Below are positions 8,527-15,589 of a stretch of 34,367 nucleotides of DNA, in pieces (positions within the stretch are counted from its first letter, which is position 1; every line of letters starts with the position of its first letter). The stretch is from contig WGAO01000102.1 of assembly GCA_015489065.1 (NCBI GenBank), positions 1 through 34,367 of the forward strand. The letters are read 5' to 3'. The position numbers and the translations under genes are program-made. The notes below the pieces were generated by a model. The model made no database searches, was not told the origin of the DNA, and saw only the letters and a program-made list of their open reading frames with translations. This DNA comes from Thermotogaceae bacterium. Its GTDB lineage: Bacteria > Thermotogota > Thermotogae > Thermotogales > Thermotogaceae.

Positions 8527-9806
8527 CCTTCACCTTCCTCATTCTCCTCTTCTTCTCCTCTGACTAGCTTTTGTATAGCAAATAGCAATTTATCAGCATC
8601 TTCCTCATCATACTCATCTTTTTCCTCCAGCTCATTCAGTATGTCTTCTGCATCCATCCCGGCAAGTTCAATGGGTACTCCTTCTTCTTCCTCTTCCTCT
8701 CCTTCTGCCAATATTTCCCTTGCCCTCTTTTCAACCTCGTCAACATCTTCGTCTGTCAGATTTTCTGAGTGAGTGACTTTCTCAGCAGATTTTTCCTCAA
8801 TCTCTTCTTCTTTCGGTTCCTCCTCAGATTCCTCTTTTATCTCCTCTGACTGCTCCTTAACTTCCTCTTGAGGATATTCTTCTTCAGTCACTAAATCTTC
8901 TTCGCTCTCCCTATCTGAAGGCTCTTCTAAAAACTCACTCTCCTCTTCTTCATCTAAACTTCCGACATTTCCAAGTTTTTGAGTAACAACTTCCATTTCA
9001 CTTTTCCCTTCCTCTGCTTTTTCTTCCGTCTCTTTCTGGATTTCTTCTTTCACTTTCTCCTCTTGAATCTCAGGCGCGAAATCTTCTCCATATATGAGCT
9101 TATCAACTGTATCAAGCGGCGCATTGAAAAGCTCCTCTATGTCTACCTCTACTTCTTTCTCCTCAACTTCTTCCTCTTGCTCTGCCTCAGGTTTTTCTGT
9201 CGTTCCGTGAACAACTTCTCTTACAACTTCTGCATTTCCAACAACTATTCTGATTCTCGGTATCTTTGCCATCATCCCAGCTATGAGCCCGAACTTCAAC
9301 TCTAGTATCATCAAAGCTGAAAATATAACTATAAACAAACCCGTGAAGACTAGGAAAGAAGACTTTCCCTCACCAGCACTAGTGTTTGTAGCTGTAGAAG
9401 TCGGAGGGGTGGATCCAATTGTAAAGCTCTCTAGTGAAAGCTTCTCTTGAGATATGAGTTCTTTTATTTCTTCCCACTCTTTTTCTTCCGGCGAAAGACC
9501 CTTTTTCATTCTGGAGAGAATCGATTTTGCTATCTCATTATCTGGAAAAAGCTTTAAGAAGTCCCTCGCTTTCGCATAATTCTTTATCTCATAAGCACAT
9601 ACTCCCATCCAGAGTTTTATGTAGGGATCGACATCCTCTATAGTGGGATCTTCAAGAAGTGCTTTTTCAAACCATTGGAGTGCCGCTCCACAGTCTTTCA
9701 TTTGCATTGCAGACATAGCGGCTGTGTAGTAAGAGTAAGCTTTGGGCGTGACAGAAAAAACCACTGTAAAGAGCAAAAGATAGATAATTACTACCAATTT
9801 TCGCAT
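8523..9806 (-). CDS. Exported TPR protein with one membrane helix and a very acidic cytoplasmic tail
   Basis: I do not recognise a named family. The 427 residues read as follows: a signal peptide or N-terminal anchor (1-18, MRKLVVIIYLLLFTVVFS); one to two tetratricopeptide-like repeats (about 24-95) with AMQMKDCGAALQWFEKAL; a Ser/Thr linker (TPPTSTATNT); a hydrophobic helix near 149-175; then about 200 residues dominated by Glu, with many EE and EEE runs. Topology would place the repeats outside and the acidic tail inside the cytoplasm (inference). The ATG lies inside the last codons of the upstream pseudo-lipase gene (16-base overlap) and the stop overlaps the WecA-like start, so all three are probably translated together. 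The acidic tail is low-complexity and will give false matches in searches. Confidence 0.75.
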   Translation of the reverse strand: MRKLVVIIYLLLFTVVFSVTPKAYSYYTAAMSAMQMKDCGAALQWFEKALLEDPTIEDVDPYIKLWMGVCAYEIKNYAKARDFLKLFPDNEIAKSILSRMKKGLSPEEKEWEEIKELISQEKLSLESFTIGSTPPTSTATNTSAGEGKSSFLVFTGLFIVIFSALMILELKFGLIAGMMAKIPRIRIVVGNAEVVREVVHGTTEKPEAEQEEEVEEKEVEVDIEELFNAPLDTVDKLIYGEDFAPEIQEEKVKEEIQKETEEKAEEGKSEMEVVTQKLGNVGSLDEEEESEFLEEPSDRESEEDLVTEEEYPQEEVKEQSEEIKEESEEEPKEEEIEEKSAEKVTHSENLTDEDVDEVEKRAREILAEGEEEEEEGVPIELAGMDAEDILNELEEKDEYDEEDADKLLFAIQKLVRGEEEENEEGEG

Positions 9807-12250
9807 GGTAGATCTAACCCCACAGGCTTATAAATTCGCAGCTCATAACTATCACCAATCTTTACCGCTAAATAAAGCTTGCCATCACATGAAAACCCAT
9901 CGATTATTTCAAAATCAAAGACTTGATAACATCCCTTTATCTTCCTGTTAATAGTATCGACGAAAAATGCAACTTTTTTACCGAGCAAAACTAGGTATCT
10001 GTCATCAAGCTCGACTATCTTAAAACCTTCCGCTATGTTACCTTCACCAACTATCCAGCTCTTTTTCAGCTTTTCATCATGAACGAGAAGATAATGATCG
10101 GATGTCAGTATGTAAAGGAGACCTCTTTTCTCCCAAACATACCTTATATCCGCTTTGTGACCTTTCACAGCGATGGAATCTACCGTTATTACCTTCTTGA
10201 GCGATCCTTTCTTATCGAGGAAAGCTATAGTGAAATCAGTGAAGAATATCATCCCATCCTTGATTGGAATCAGCTTTCCAAAGGTACCAGGAGCTTCATA
10301 AATAACCCTGTATCCATTTTCCGTGTAAATCACCAATTTTTCCGTTCCACCCTCGCCAGAGATAACAGCATAGACTTTTCCATCGTTCTCGACTAAAACA
10401 TCTTCCACATCTCCCAAATTCACCGATCCGCTCATCTTTCCAAAGCCTATGGCATTCACGCGGCACTTCTCTGAACCACAGATCATGGTAAGTTCTCCAC
10501 CAACATTTTTCAAAAAGCGGAAAGATCCTTTCTCAACAACATAATCCCAAGTCTGAAGATCTCCACCAGTAGCGAAATATGGTTTATCATCTATGCACGC
10601 TCCAGAGTTGTAAGATGGTATTTTTCTCTTTGCAACTATTCTAAGTATATCTTTCAGCACAAAACCTTCAGGCTGACCAAAGCCTTTCTCGAATTTCTCT
10701 TCTTCTTTCTCCTTCTTTTGAGTAGTTTTTGCAGGAGCTTTTACAGAAGTAGCAGGAGCCTCAGACCTGAGCTTTTTTAACAGATCGGGAGATATGAACT
10801 CCTTATAGTTATCGGTTTTAAACTTAGGCACCTCTGGTAGCTTCTCCGTATCCACAAAGGATTTAATAGCGCTCAATACATCTGCCCTTGAGTACCCGTA
10901 GAAGCTTATATCGTATTTTACAAAAGGTTTTCCTGAAATCTTCGCACTTTCAAGAGTCACAAGTCCATCGCCATTTCCTTTGACAAGTTCGGGATAGAAT
11001 CTTGCAAGCTCTGTACCTCCAACATCTATTTTCATAGGAGGGACCGTTCCAGCTATAACAAAGTAGCTAATATCATTCCTCGGAGAAAGTAGCTTTTGAA
11101 TCTCAGAGCCAGGTATGAGATCTTTGTAAAACACATTCAGATTCTCCAAATAGTTATATACATGACTCTTTATGACAGGAACCATATTTTCTTCAATTCC
11201 GAGATTCTGAGATATTATCGCATCGCTTTTTCCATAAAGAAAAGATGAAAAGAACATTGGATTTGCTATGGAAGTTCCTTTACTCGGCGTGCTTACTAAA
11301 ACGAGTTTTTTTACATTTTTAATTTCAGGATGCCTCTCTAACGCAAGCCGTGCTATAAGACCTCCCACACCATGGGCGATTATCACAAAATTGTTTCTTG
11401 CAAACACAGGGTCTTTGAGTATATTCGCCAGAGTATCTGCCTCAAAAAGCGTATAGCTATTTATCTTGGATTTTTGGAAGAATTCCTCGGCGTCTTTTTC
11501 ATATCTCAAAGATCTCACTTTAGCAAGCGGGTAATCAAAGACATATATCGTCCTATCTGGAAAAACCGATGTCCAGAAGTTCGTATCAGAACTCAACCCT
11601 CCAGAGAAATTCGGATCCTCACCCGGAACGATTATCACAGAAGATTTCACAGAAGAGGCAACTTCCCTGATGAGCTTCAAAGAATTGTATTCCCTTCTAA
11701 CGGGAACCTGTATCGCCATAATGATAGAAGTATGGAAAGCCTCAGCCTCTACATAGTAACCTTTTTCATCCATTCCCATGGTACTTCCCGGAAATATGTA
11801 ATAGACATCAGGATGACCACGAGGTATGTAAGCTAGTGCAACACCCGTTATATTCTCACCGTAGAAGTAATCGGATGGTATGTAGATACGGACTTTCAGA
11901 GGCTTAAACGCAAATTCATCTCTTCCATCTTTGGGTTCAACATTGTAAGCCTCACCGTTTATTATCTTGAGTCCAGGAAATCTATTCTCAATATCTCTGA
12001 CTTTAGACGAGCTGAGCTTTTCGACATTAAATTCCTTGGGATAGGCGTACGCTCCATTTGGAACATATATGAAGAGATTATTCACTACCTGCTCAACTAC
12101 TTGAGGAGGTTGGCTTTTTTTTCTCGGTTGTATGAAAAGTGCAAAGACAAGTATCAGAACTCCAAGAGCTCCAAAAACAGATATCGCCAGTATTCTTCTT
12201 TTTAAGAAGATTCCCAAAACCCTTTTGAGCTTCTCGATGATGTTTTTCAT
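9791..12250 (-). CDS. Membrane-anchored protein with inactive-looking alpha/beta-hydrolase and C-terminal propeller
   Basis: An N-terminal hydrophobic helix (about 20-43, after KRRIL) would anchor the 819-residue protein with most of it outside. Residues about 200-475 resemble a PGAP1/EstA-like lipase: SSVIIVPGEDP, then the nucleophile-elbow region IIAHGVGGLIAR, VSTPSKGT and NGDGLVTLESA. The elbow normally reads GHSxGG; here Gly294 replaces the catalytic serine, and no obvious catalytic histidine follows, so hydrolase activity is doubtful. After a Lys/Glu-rich linker (about 495-530), residues about 540-819 show repeated beta-strand pairs (GKVYAVIS, DGMIFFTDF, DRYLVLLGKK, GKLYLAVK) like a propeller. 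It sits four bases after the polyprenyl synthase and overlaps the TPR gene. Adhesive or scaffold function at the cell surface is inferred. Confidence 0.72.
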   Translation of the reverse strand: MKNIIEKLKRVLGIFLKRRILAISVFGALGVLILVFALFIQPRKKSQPPQVVEQVVNNLFIYVPNGAYAYPKEFNVEKLSSSKVRDIENRFPGLKIINGEAYNVEPKDGRDEFAFKPLKVRIYIPSDYFYGENITGVALAYIPRGHPDVYYIFPGSTMGMDEKGYYVEAEAFHTSIIMAIQVPVRREYNSLKLIREVASSVKSSVIIVPGEDPNFSGGLSSDTNFWTSVFPDRTIYVFDYPLAKVRSLRYEKDAEEFFQKSKINSYTLFEADTLANILKDPVFARNNFVIIAHGVGGLIARLALERHPEIKNVKKLVLVSTPSKGTSIANPMFFSSFLYGKSDAIISQNLGIEENMVPVIKSHVYNYLENLNVFYKDLIPGSEIQKLLSPRNDISYFVIAGTVPPMKIDVGGTELARFYPELVKGNGDGLVTLESAKISGKPFVKYDISFYGYSRADVLSAIKSFVDTEKLPEVPKFKTDNYKEFISPDLLKKLRSEAPATSVKAPAKTTQKKEKEEEKFEKGFGQPEGFVLKDILRIVAKRKIPSYNSGACIDDKPYFATGGDLQTWDYVVEKGSFRFLKNVGGELTMICGSEKCRVNAIGFGKMSGSVNLGDVEDVLVENDGKVYAVISGEGGTEKLVIYTENGYRVIYEAPGTFGKLIPIKDGMIFFTDFTIAFLDKKGSLKKVITVDSIAVKGHKADIRYVWEKRGLLYILTSDHYLLVHDEKLKKSWIVGEGNIAEGFKIVELDDRYLVLLGKKVAFFVDTINRKIKGCYQVFDFEIIDGFSCDGKLYLAVKIGDSYELRIYKPVGLDLPCENW

Positions 12251-12254
12251 AAGC

Positions 12255-13067
12255 TCATCCTCTCTTGATCAGCTCGAGAGATTCCTCAAGGAATGATTTT
12301 GTCCTCTCAAGGCCGTTAAGCTTGAGAAAGTTTAAAGATCTCTCCAGAATTTCATCTGCTATTTCCTTTGCTTTATCCAAACCGAGAACTTTGACGAGCG
12401 TTTTTTTATTGATATCTTTCCCCACATCTTTTCCTATGCTCTTTGAATCCATGGTAAAGTCCTTTATATCATCGTATATTTGAAAGGCTATTCCAAATTC
12501 CCTTCCCGCCTTCTCAAAACTTTTCCAATCGTCAACTCTTTTCACAACTGCCGGTGCGCTCAAAGAAAAACCAAAGAGCGCTCCTGTCTTTTTCTCATAC
12601 ATCTCATATATATCATTCTCCGAAAATTCTGCTCTATCCTCCATTTCTACATCCATCGCCTCTCCTATGAGAACATCATAAGCAGCACTTGAGAAAATCG
12701 AGAAGAGTCTTTCATATTTCGAAATAAGCTTAAATGCCAAAAAGAAAAGTCCATCTCCAGCCAAGAGAGCTATTTCTGGTCCAAAGACGAGATGATTAGC
12801 TCTTTTTCCTCTGCGAAGCGTGGCATCATCGATTTCAGGCATATCGTCATGTATGAGAGTTCCAGAGTGAAAGAGCTCTACAGCAACCGCAGCATCAAGC
12901 ATATCTTCGACACCAAGGTCTTCTGATACCTCCAACATAATCATCGCTCTTAGATTTTTTCCGCCAGCTTTTGGAGTATAGGACATAGCGTCGAAAATTT
13001 TCCAATTTCCCTTGGGAAGAACTTCATTCATTCTCCTCAGGATTATCGCTTTCTTCTCCTCTATCAT
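12255..13067 (-). CDS. Polyprenyl diphosphate synthase
   Basis: Trans-isoprenyl diphosphate synthase that condenses isopentenyl diphosphate units onto an allylic primer. Both Asp-rich metal sites are present: DDMPEIDD starting at Asp74 (DDX4D type) and DDIKD at 199-203, with the following RRGKR and the K(TGALFG) region. Gly, not an aromatic residue, stands at the fifth position before the first motif, which by the usual rule suggests a product longer than farnesyl (inference). ATG 13067 was chosen because a strong AGGAGG lies seven bases upstream; an in-frame ATG at 13088 would place that site inside the gene. The start still overlaps the DUF151 gene by 44 bases. The same pair is, to my recollection, adjacent in T. 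maritima (TM0160-TM0161). Confidence 0.9.
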   Translation of the reverse strand: MIEEKKAIILRRMNEVLPKGNWKIFDAMSYTPKAGGKNLRAMIMLEVSEDLGVEDMLDAAVAVELFHSGTLIHDDMPEIDDATLRRGKRANHLVFGPEIALLAGDGLFFLAFKLISKYERLFSIFSSAAYDVLIGEAMDVEMEDRAEFSENDIYEMYEKKTGALFGFSLSAPAVVKRVDDWKSFEKAGREFGIAFQIYDDIKDFTMDSKSIGKDVGKDINKKTLVKVLGLDKAKEIADEILERSLNFLKLNGLERTKSFLEESLELIKRG

Positions 13068-13581
13068 TGAGCATCCTCCTGAACGCATCTATATCCAAAT
13101 TCTCAACGAACTTTTTGAATTTCTCGTCCTCATCCTCTCTCTCTTCACCCTCCATCTCCACTGAATGTTCATTGACTATTTCGCTCGTCACATATATCGG
13201 CACACCTTTCTTAACAGCTATCACCATCGAATCCGAAGGCCGTGCATCTATTTCCATGTAAGCTGTCTCTTCGACCTCCTCTTCCTCCTCAAAGAAGACA
13301 TTTTCTTTCAACACTATATTTGCATAGAAAGTCCCATCTTTTACCGTGTGAATAACTACTTTATCCACCGAAACATCAAGCGTATTGAGTATGTTCAGGA
13401 GAAGATCGTGCGTCATGGGTCTTGGAGGGTTCAAACCCTCAAGTGCCATAGCAAGCGCGTAAGCCTCGCAAGGACCGATCCATATAGGAACAACTCTCTT
13501 AGTATCCTCTATTCCAAGTAGTACAACAGGTGCGTTGTTTATCTTATCCAGAACGAGAGCTTTTATGAAAGCTCTCTTCAT
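13024..13581 (-). CDS. DUF151 bifunctional nuclease family protein
   Basis: Member of the DUF151/bifunctional nuclease family, whose plant member has RNase and DNase activity; the T. maritima homologue is structurally known, but its cellular role is not settled. The hallmark text is visible: VVLLGIEDTKRVVPIWIGPCEA (split here as a 13-to-35 residue region), LLLNILNTLDVSVDKVVI, TFYANIVL and ARPSDSMVIAVKKGVPIYV. The last 45 residues are acidic and variable. Length 185 fits. ATG 13581 is preferred over ATG 13587, because GGAGGG (13588-13593) lies six bases from the former and touches the latter. It heads the minus operon through WecA and is preceded by a TATAAT box. Confidence 0.9.
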   Translation of the reverse strand: MKRAFIKALVLDKINNAPVVLLGIEDTKRVVPIWIGPCEAYALAMALEGLNPPRPMTHDLLLNILNTLDVSVDKVVIHTVKDGTFYANIVLKENVFFEEEEEVEETAYMEIDARPSDSMVIAVKKGVPIYVTSEIVNEHSVEMEGEEREDEDEKFKKFVENLDIDAFRRMLNDRGEESDNPEENE

Positions 13582-13600
13582 ACTCATCCCTCCTCAAGTG

Positions 13601-13606
13601 ATTATA
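13601..13606 (-). promoter_or_regulatory. Probable -10 box of the DUF151-led operon
   Basis: On the minus strand a perfect TATAAT lies at 13606-13601, 20 bases before the chosen ATG and just ahead of the TGAGGAGGG ribosome site (13588-13596). No good -35 match is seen 16-18 bases upstream. It faces away from a second TATAAT on the plus strand only 25 bases away, so the two promoters are back to back in a 65-base gap. Confidence 0.5.
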
Positions 13607-13630
13607 ACTCGCAATTCCTCTCCAAAGCTG

Positions 13631-13636
13631 TATAAT
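13631..13636 (+). promoter_or_regulatory. -10 box very close to a start codon (leaderless or near-leaderless mRNA)
   Basis: A perfect TATAAT ends ten bases before the ATG at 13647, and no Shine-Dalgarno-like sequence lies between them. With the usual six to eight bases from -10 box to first nucleotide, the leader would be only about three or four bases. The -35 region (CTCGCA at 13608-13613, 17-base spacing) matches the consensus at three positions. Confidence 0.5.
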
Positions 13637-13646
13637 ACCACCAGCT

Positions 13647-14837
13647 ATGAGATATTTGATCTTGAGCGATCTTCACATAGGAGATGGATCATCAAAAGAT
13701 GATTTTCACTACGATAGAGAACTCACCGAGCTCCTCGAAAGATATACAGACGAGGAAGTGTCTCTGATACTGAATGGAGATGCATTTGAGATACTGGAAA
13801 GCGAATGCGTGAAAAGTTTGGGACTGATACCATTTGAGGAACTGGTAAAGAAAATATGCCCAGAGATAATAGACGAAATAGAGAAAAATCACCCGCTCGT
13901 TTTCCAATCCCTCAGAAATTTCTCAAAAAGTCACGAGATAATTTACATAACCGGAAATCACGATTATTACATACTAAAGAACATAGGATTGAAAAAGAAA
14001 ATACTGGAAAAGTTTGAGAAAATCCGAATACTTCCGTTCTTTTATATAGAAGATCTCTCCACGCTGGTAATACATGGAAACCAATTTGATGTGATAAATA
14101 AGTTTACAATAGACAGAAAAACCGGAAAATTGATACCTCCACTCGGCGACTTTATTCCAAGGTATATGATGACTTATTTTGACGAGAGGATAGAAGAGCT
14201 CGTGCCAAAGGAAGTGCTGGTTGATTACGATAACATAAGACCCTTACTGGATGTTTTCGATTGGTTGAAATTCGTCAAAGAGGTGCACAACATAGGAGAA
14301 GATCTCGTAGAGATATGGGTCGGGAGCTTCCTAAATTTGATGAGAAGTAGCTTTGTAAAATCCTGGCTTAAGAGCAACTATCCCTTTCTGAGATTTACAT
14401 CGAAAATATTTCTAAACAAATTCGGAGGCATAAAACTCGGATCTGTACTCGTAAAAGCAGTAATGGGTATAAGAAAAGCAAGAAGAACGGATTACCTACT
14501 GAAAGTCGCCAAGAATTTACTGATCGGAAAAAGAAAACTCCAACCGTCAGATTTTGCGGGATACGATCTAAACGGCTTCGACCTGAAGGTTCCCTTAAAA
14601 GGAATTGTCATGGGACACATACATCATTCGAAATTTCAGATATTTTCAACCGCCGATGGATATAAATTCTATCTCAACACAGGCACATGGAGACCTGTTG
14701 TCGAAAAAATAAAAGGAGACAGAAAGGCTTTCCAAAAGAAAGCAGAACTTTTTTATGCAGTGCTGAGCAAGGTCAATGGAGAAATAGATGTAGAGATAAA
14801 CTCCAAAACGAAATTAGAGAAAATCTCATCTTCCTGA
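13647..14837 (+). CDS. Calcineurin-like metallophosphoesterase
   Basis: Binuclear-metal phosphoesterase with all motifs in order: DLH (Asp8, His10) at the N-terminus, NGDAFE (Asp45), GNHD (Asn104-Asp106), a later IHGNQFD histidine near residue 146, and GHIHH (His324, His326). The 396-residue length and the insert of about 150 residues between the third and last motifs resemble the UDP-2,3-diacylglucosamine hydrolase-like branch, but the substrate cannot be assigned. No signal peptide is visible, so it is cytoplasmic. Unusually for this window there is no ribosome binding site; the ATG lies ten bases after a TATAAT box. The 3' end overlaps the convergent unknown gene by 12 bases. Confidence 0.87.
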   Translation: MRYLILSDLHIGDGSSKDDFHYDRELTELLERYTDEEVSLILNGDAFEILESECVKSLGLIPFEELVKKICPEIIDEIEKNHPLVFQSLRNFSKSHEIIYITGNHDYYILKNIGLKKKILEKFEKIRILPFFYIEDLSTLVIHGNQFDVINKFTIDRKTGKLIPPLGDFIPRYMMTYFDERIEELVPKEVLVDYDNIRPLLDVFDWLKFVKEVHNIGEDLVEIWVGSFLNLMRSSFVKSWLKSNYPFLRFTSKIFLNKFGGIKLGSVLVKAVMGIRKARRTDYLLKVAKNLLIGKRKLQPSDFAGYDLNGFDLKVPLKGIVMGHIHHSKFQIFSTADGYKFYLNTGTWRPVVEKIKGDRKAFQKKAELFYAVLSKVNGEIDVEINSKTKLEKISSS

Positions 14838-15584
14838 CGCAGTTTTGAGAAGATCCAGGCTCTTTAAAAATTCTTTCTCGTCTAAATCGTTCAGCTCTCT
14901 GAAGATCTCATCTAGCTTGATGATTTCTTTAGAAAATATGTTTATTAGAGTTAGGAGTTTTGCACTTTCCATCGTTGATTCCCATTTTTTCAAAATCCAC
15001 GCTCTATAGAACTTCATCTCTTCATCAACAGACAAATCCAAATCCGGGATATTCTTTCCGTAATGTATCCTGTCGCCTCTCCTTGAAACTTCCAGGAAGA
15101 CTTCACCTTCCCTCCTCAAGAAGATATAAGAAAAGAAGTGCTTTTGAACACGTGAAAATCCTTTTAAATCGAGAAATCTTCTTGGTTTACTAACGATCTC
15201 AGGTTTAAATCTCGATTTCATATTCAACTCATAAAAATCTTCTATGATGTCCTTCTTGACGCCCCCTGCAAAAGAAACGAGTTCAACAGAGGCATTCAAT
15301 TCTCTGTAGACCTCTGGAAAGTTCATCTCTATCACATCTGGCACCTTCAGCAAGCTATTTTGATCCGCTGATGTTCCAAAGATCAGCAGAGACGAAAATT
15401 CCGAGTCCATGACATAGGAAACTTCAAACCATTTTGGAACTACAGATCGGATCTCTTCTAATAACTCTTCCAAAGATTTTCTCATCGATCCTCTCATCTT
15501 AATCGGTTCGTGTCTCCAGCCGATATCGAAACTAATCTGAACCGAAAAAGTTTTGTAGGGTCTTGGATCTCCAACTACCTTCAT
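14826..15584 (-). CDS. Protein of unknown function, operon partner of the radical SAM gene
   Basis: I do not recognise this protein of about 252 residues. It has no signal peptide, membrane helix or cysteine cluster. The N-terminus carries an aromatic/charged segment (GDPRPYKTFSVQISF, then GWRHEPIKMRGS), the middle a basic region with KPRRFLDLKGFSR, and the C-terminal 90 residues look helical. Four start codons follow in a row (GTG 15593, then ATG 15590, 15587, 15584). GAGGTG at 15596-15591 best serves ATG 15584, but any could be used. The gene starts within the stop of the radical SAM gene, so the two are almost certainly co-translated. The basic middle could bind nucleic acid (speculative). 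Confidence 0.7.
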   Translation of the reverse strand: MKVVGDPRPYKTFSVQISFDIGWRHEPIKMRGSMRKSLEELLEEIRSVVPKWFEVSYVMDSEFSSLLIFGTSADQNSLLKVPDVIEMNFPEVYRELNASVELVSFAGGVKKDIIEDFYELNMKSRFKPEIVSKPRRFLDLKGFSRVQKHFFSYIFLRREGEVFLEVSRRGDRIHYGKNIPDLDLSVDEEMKFYRAWILKKWESTMESAKLLTLINIFSKEIIKLDEIFRELNDLDEKEFLKSLDLLKTASGR

Positions 15585-15589
15585 CATCA

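Noticed and set aside
8979-9305. Plus-strand frame rich in Phe and Leu
   Set aside because: It is the antisense of the Glu-rich tail (GAA/GAG read backwards gives TTC/CTC) and has no ribosome site.
13068-13088. Longer start for the polyprenyl synthase
   Set aside because: The strong AGGAGG would fall inside the coding region; ATG 13067 has it at ideal distance.
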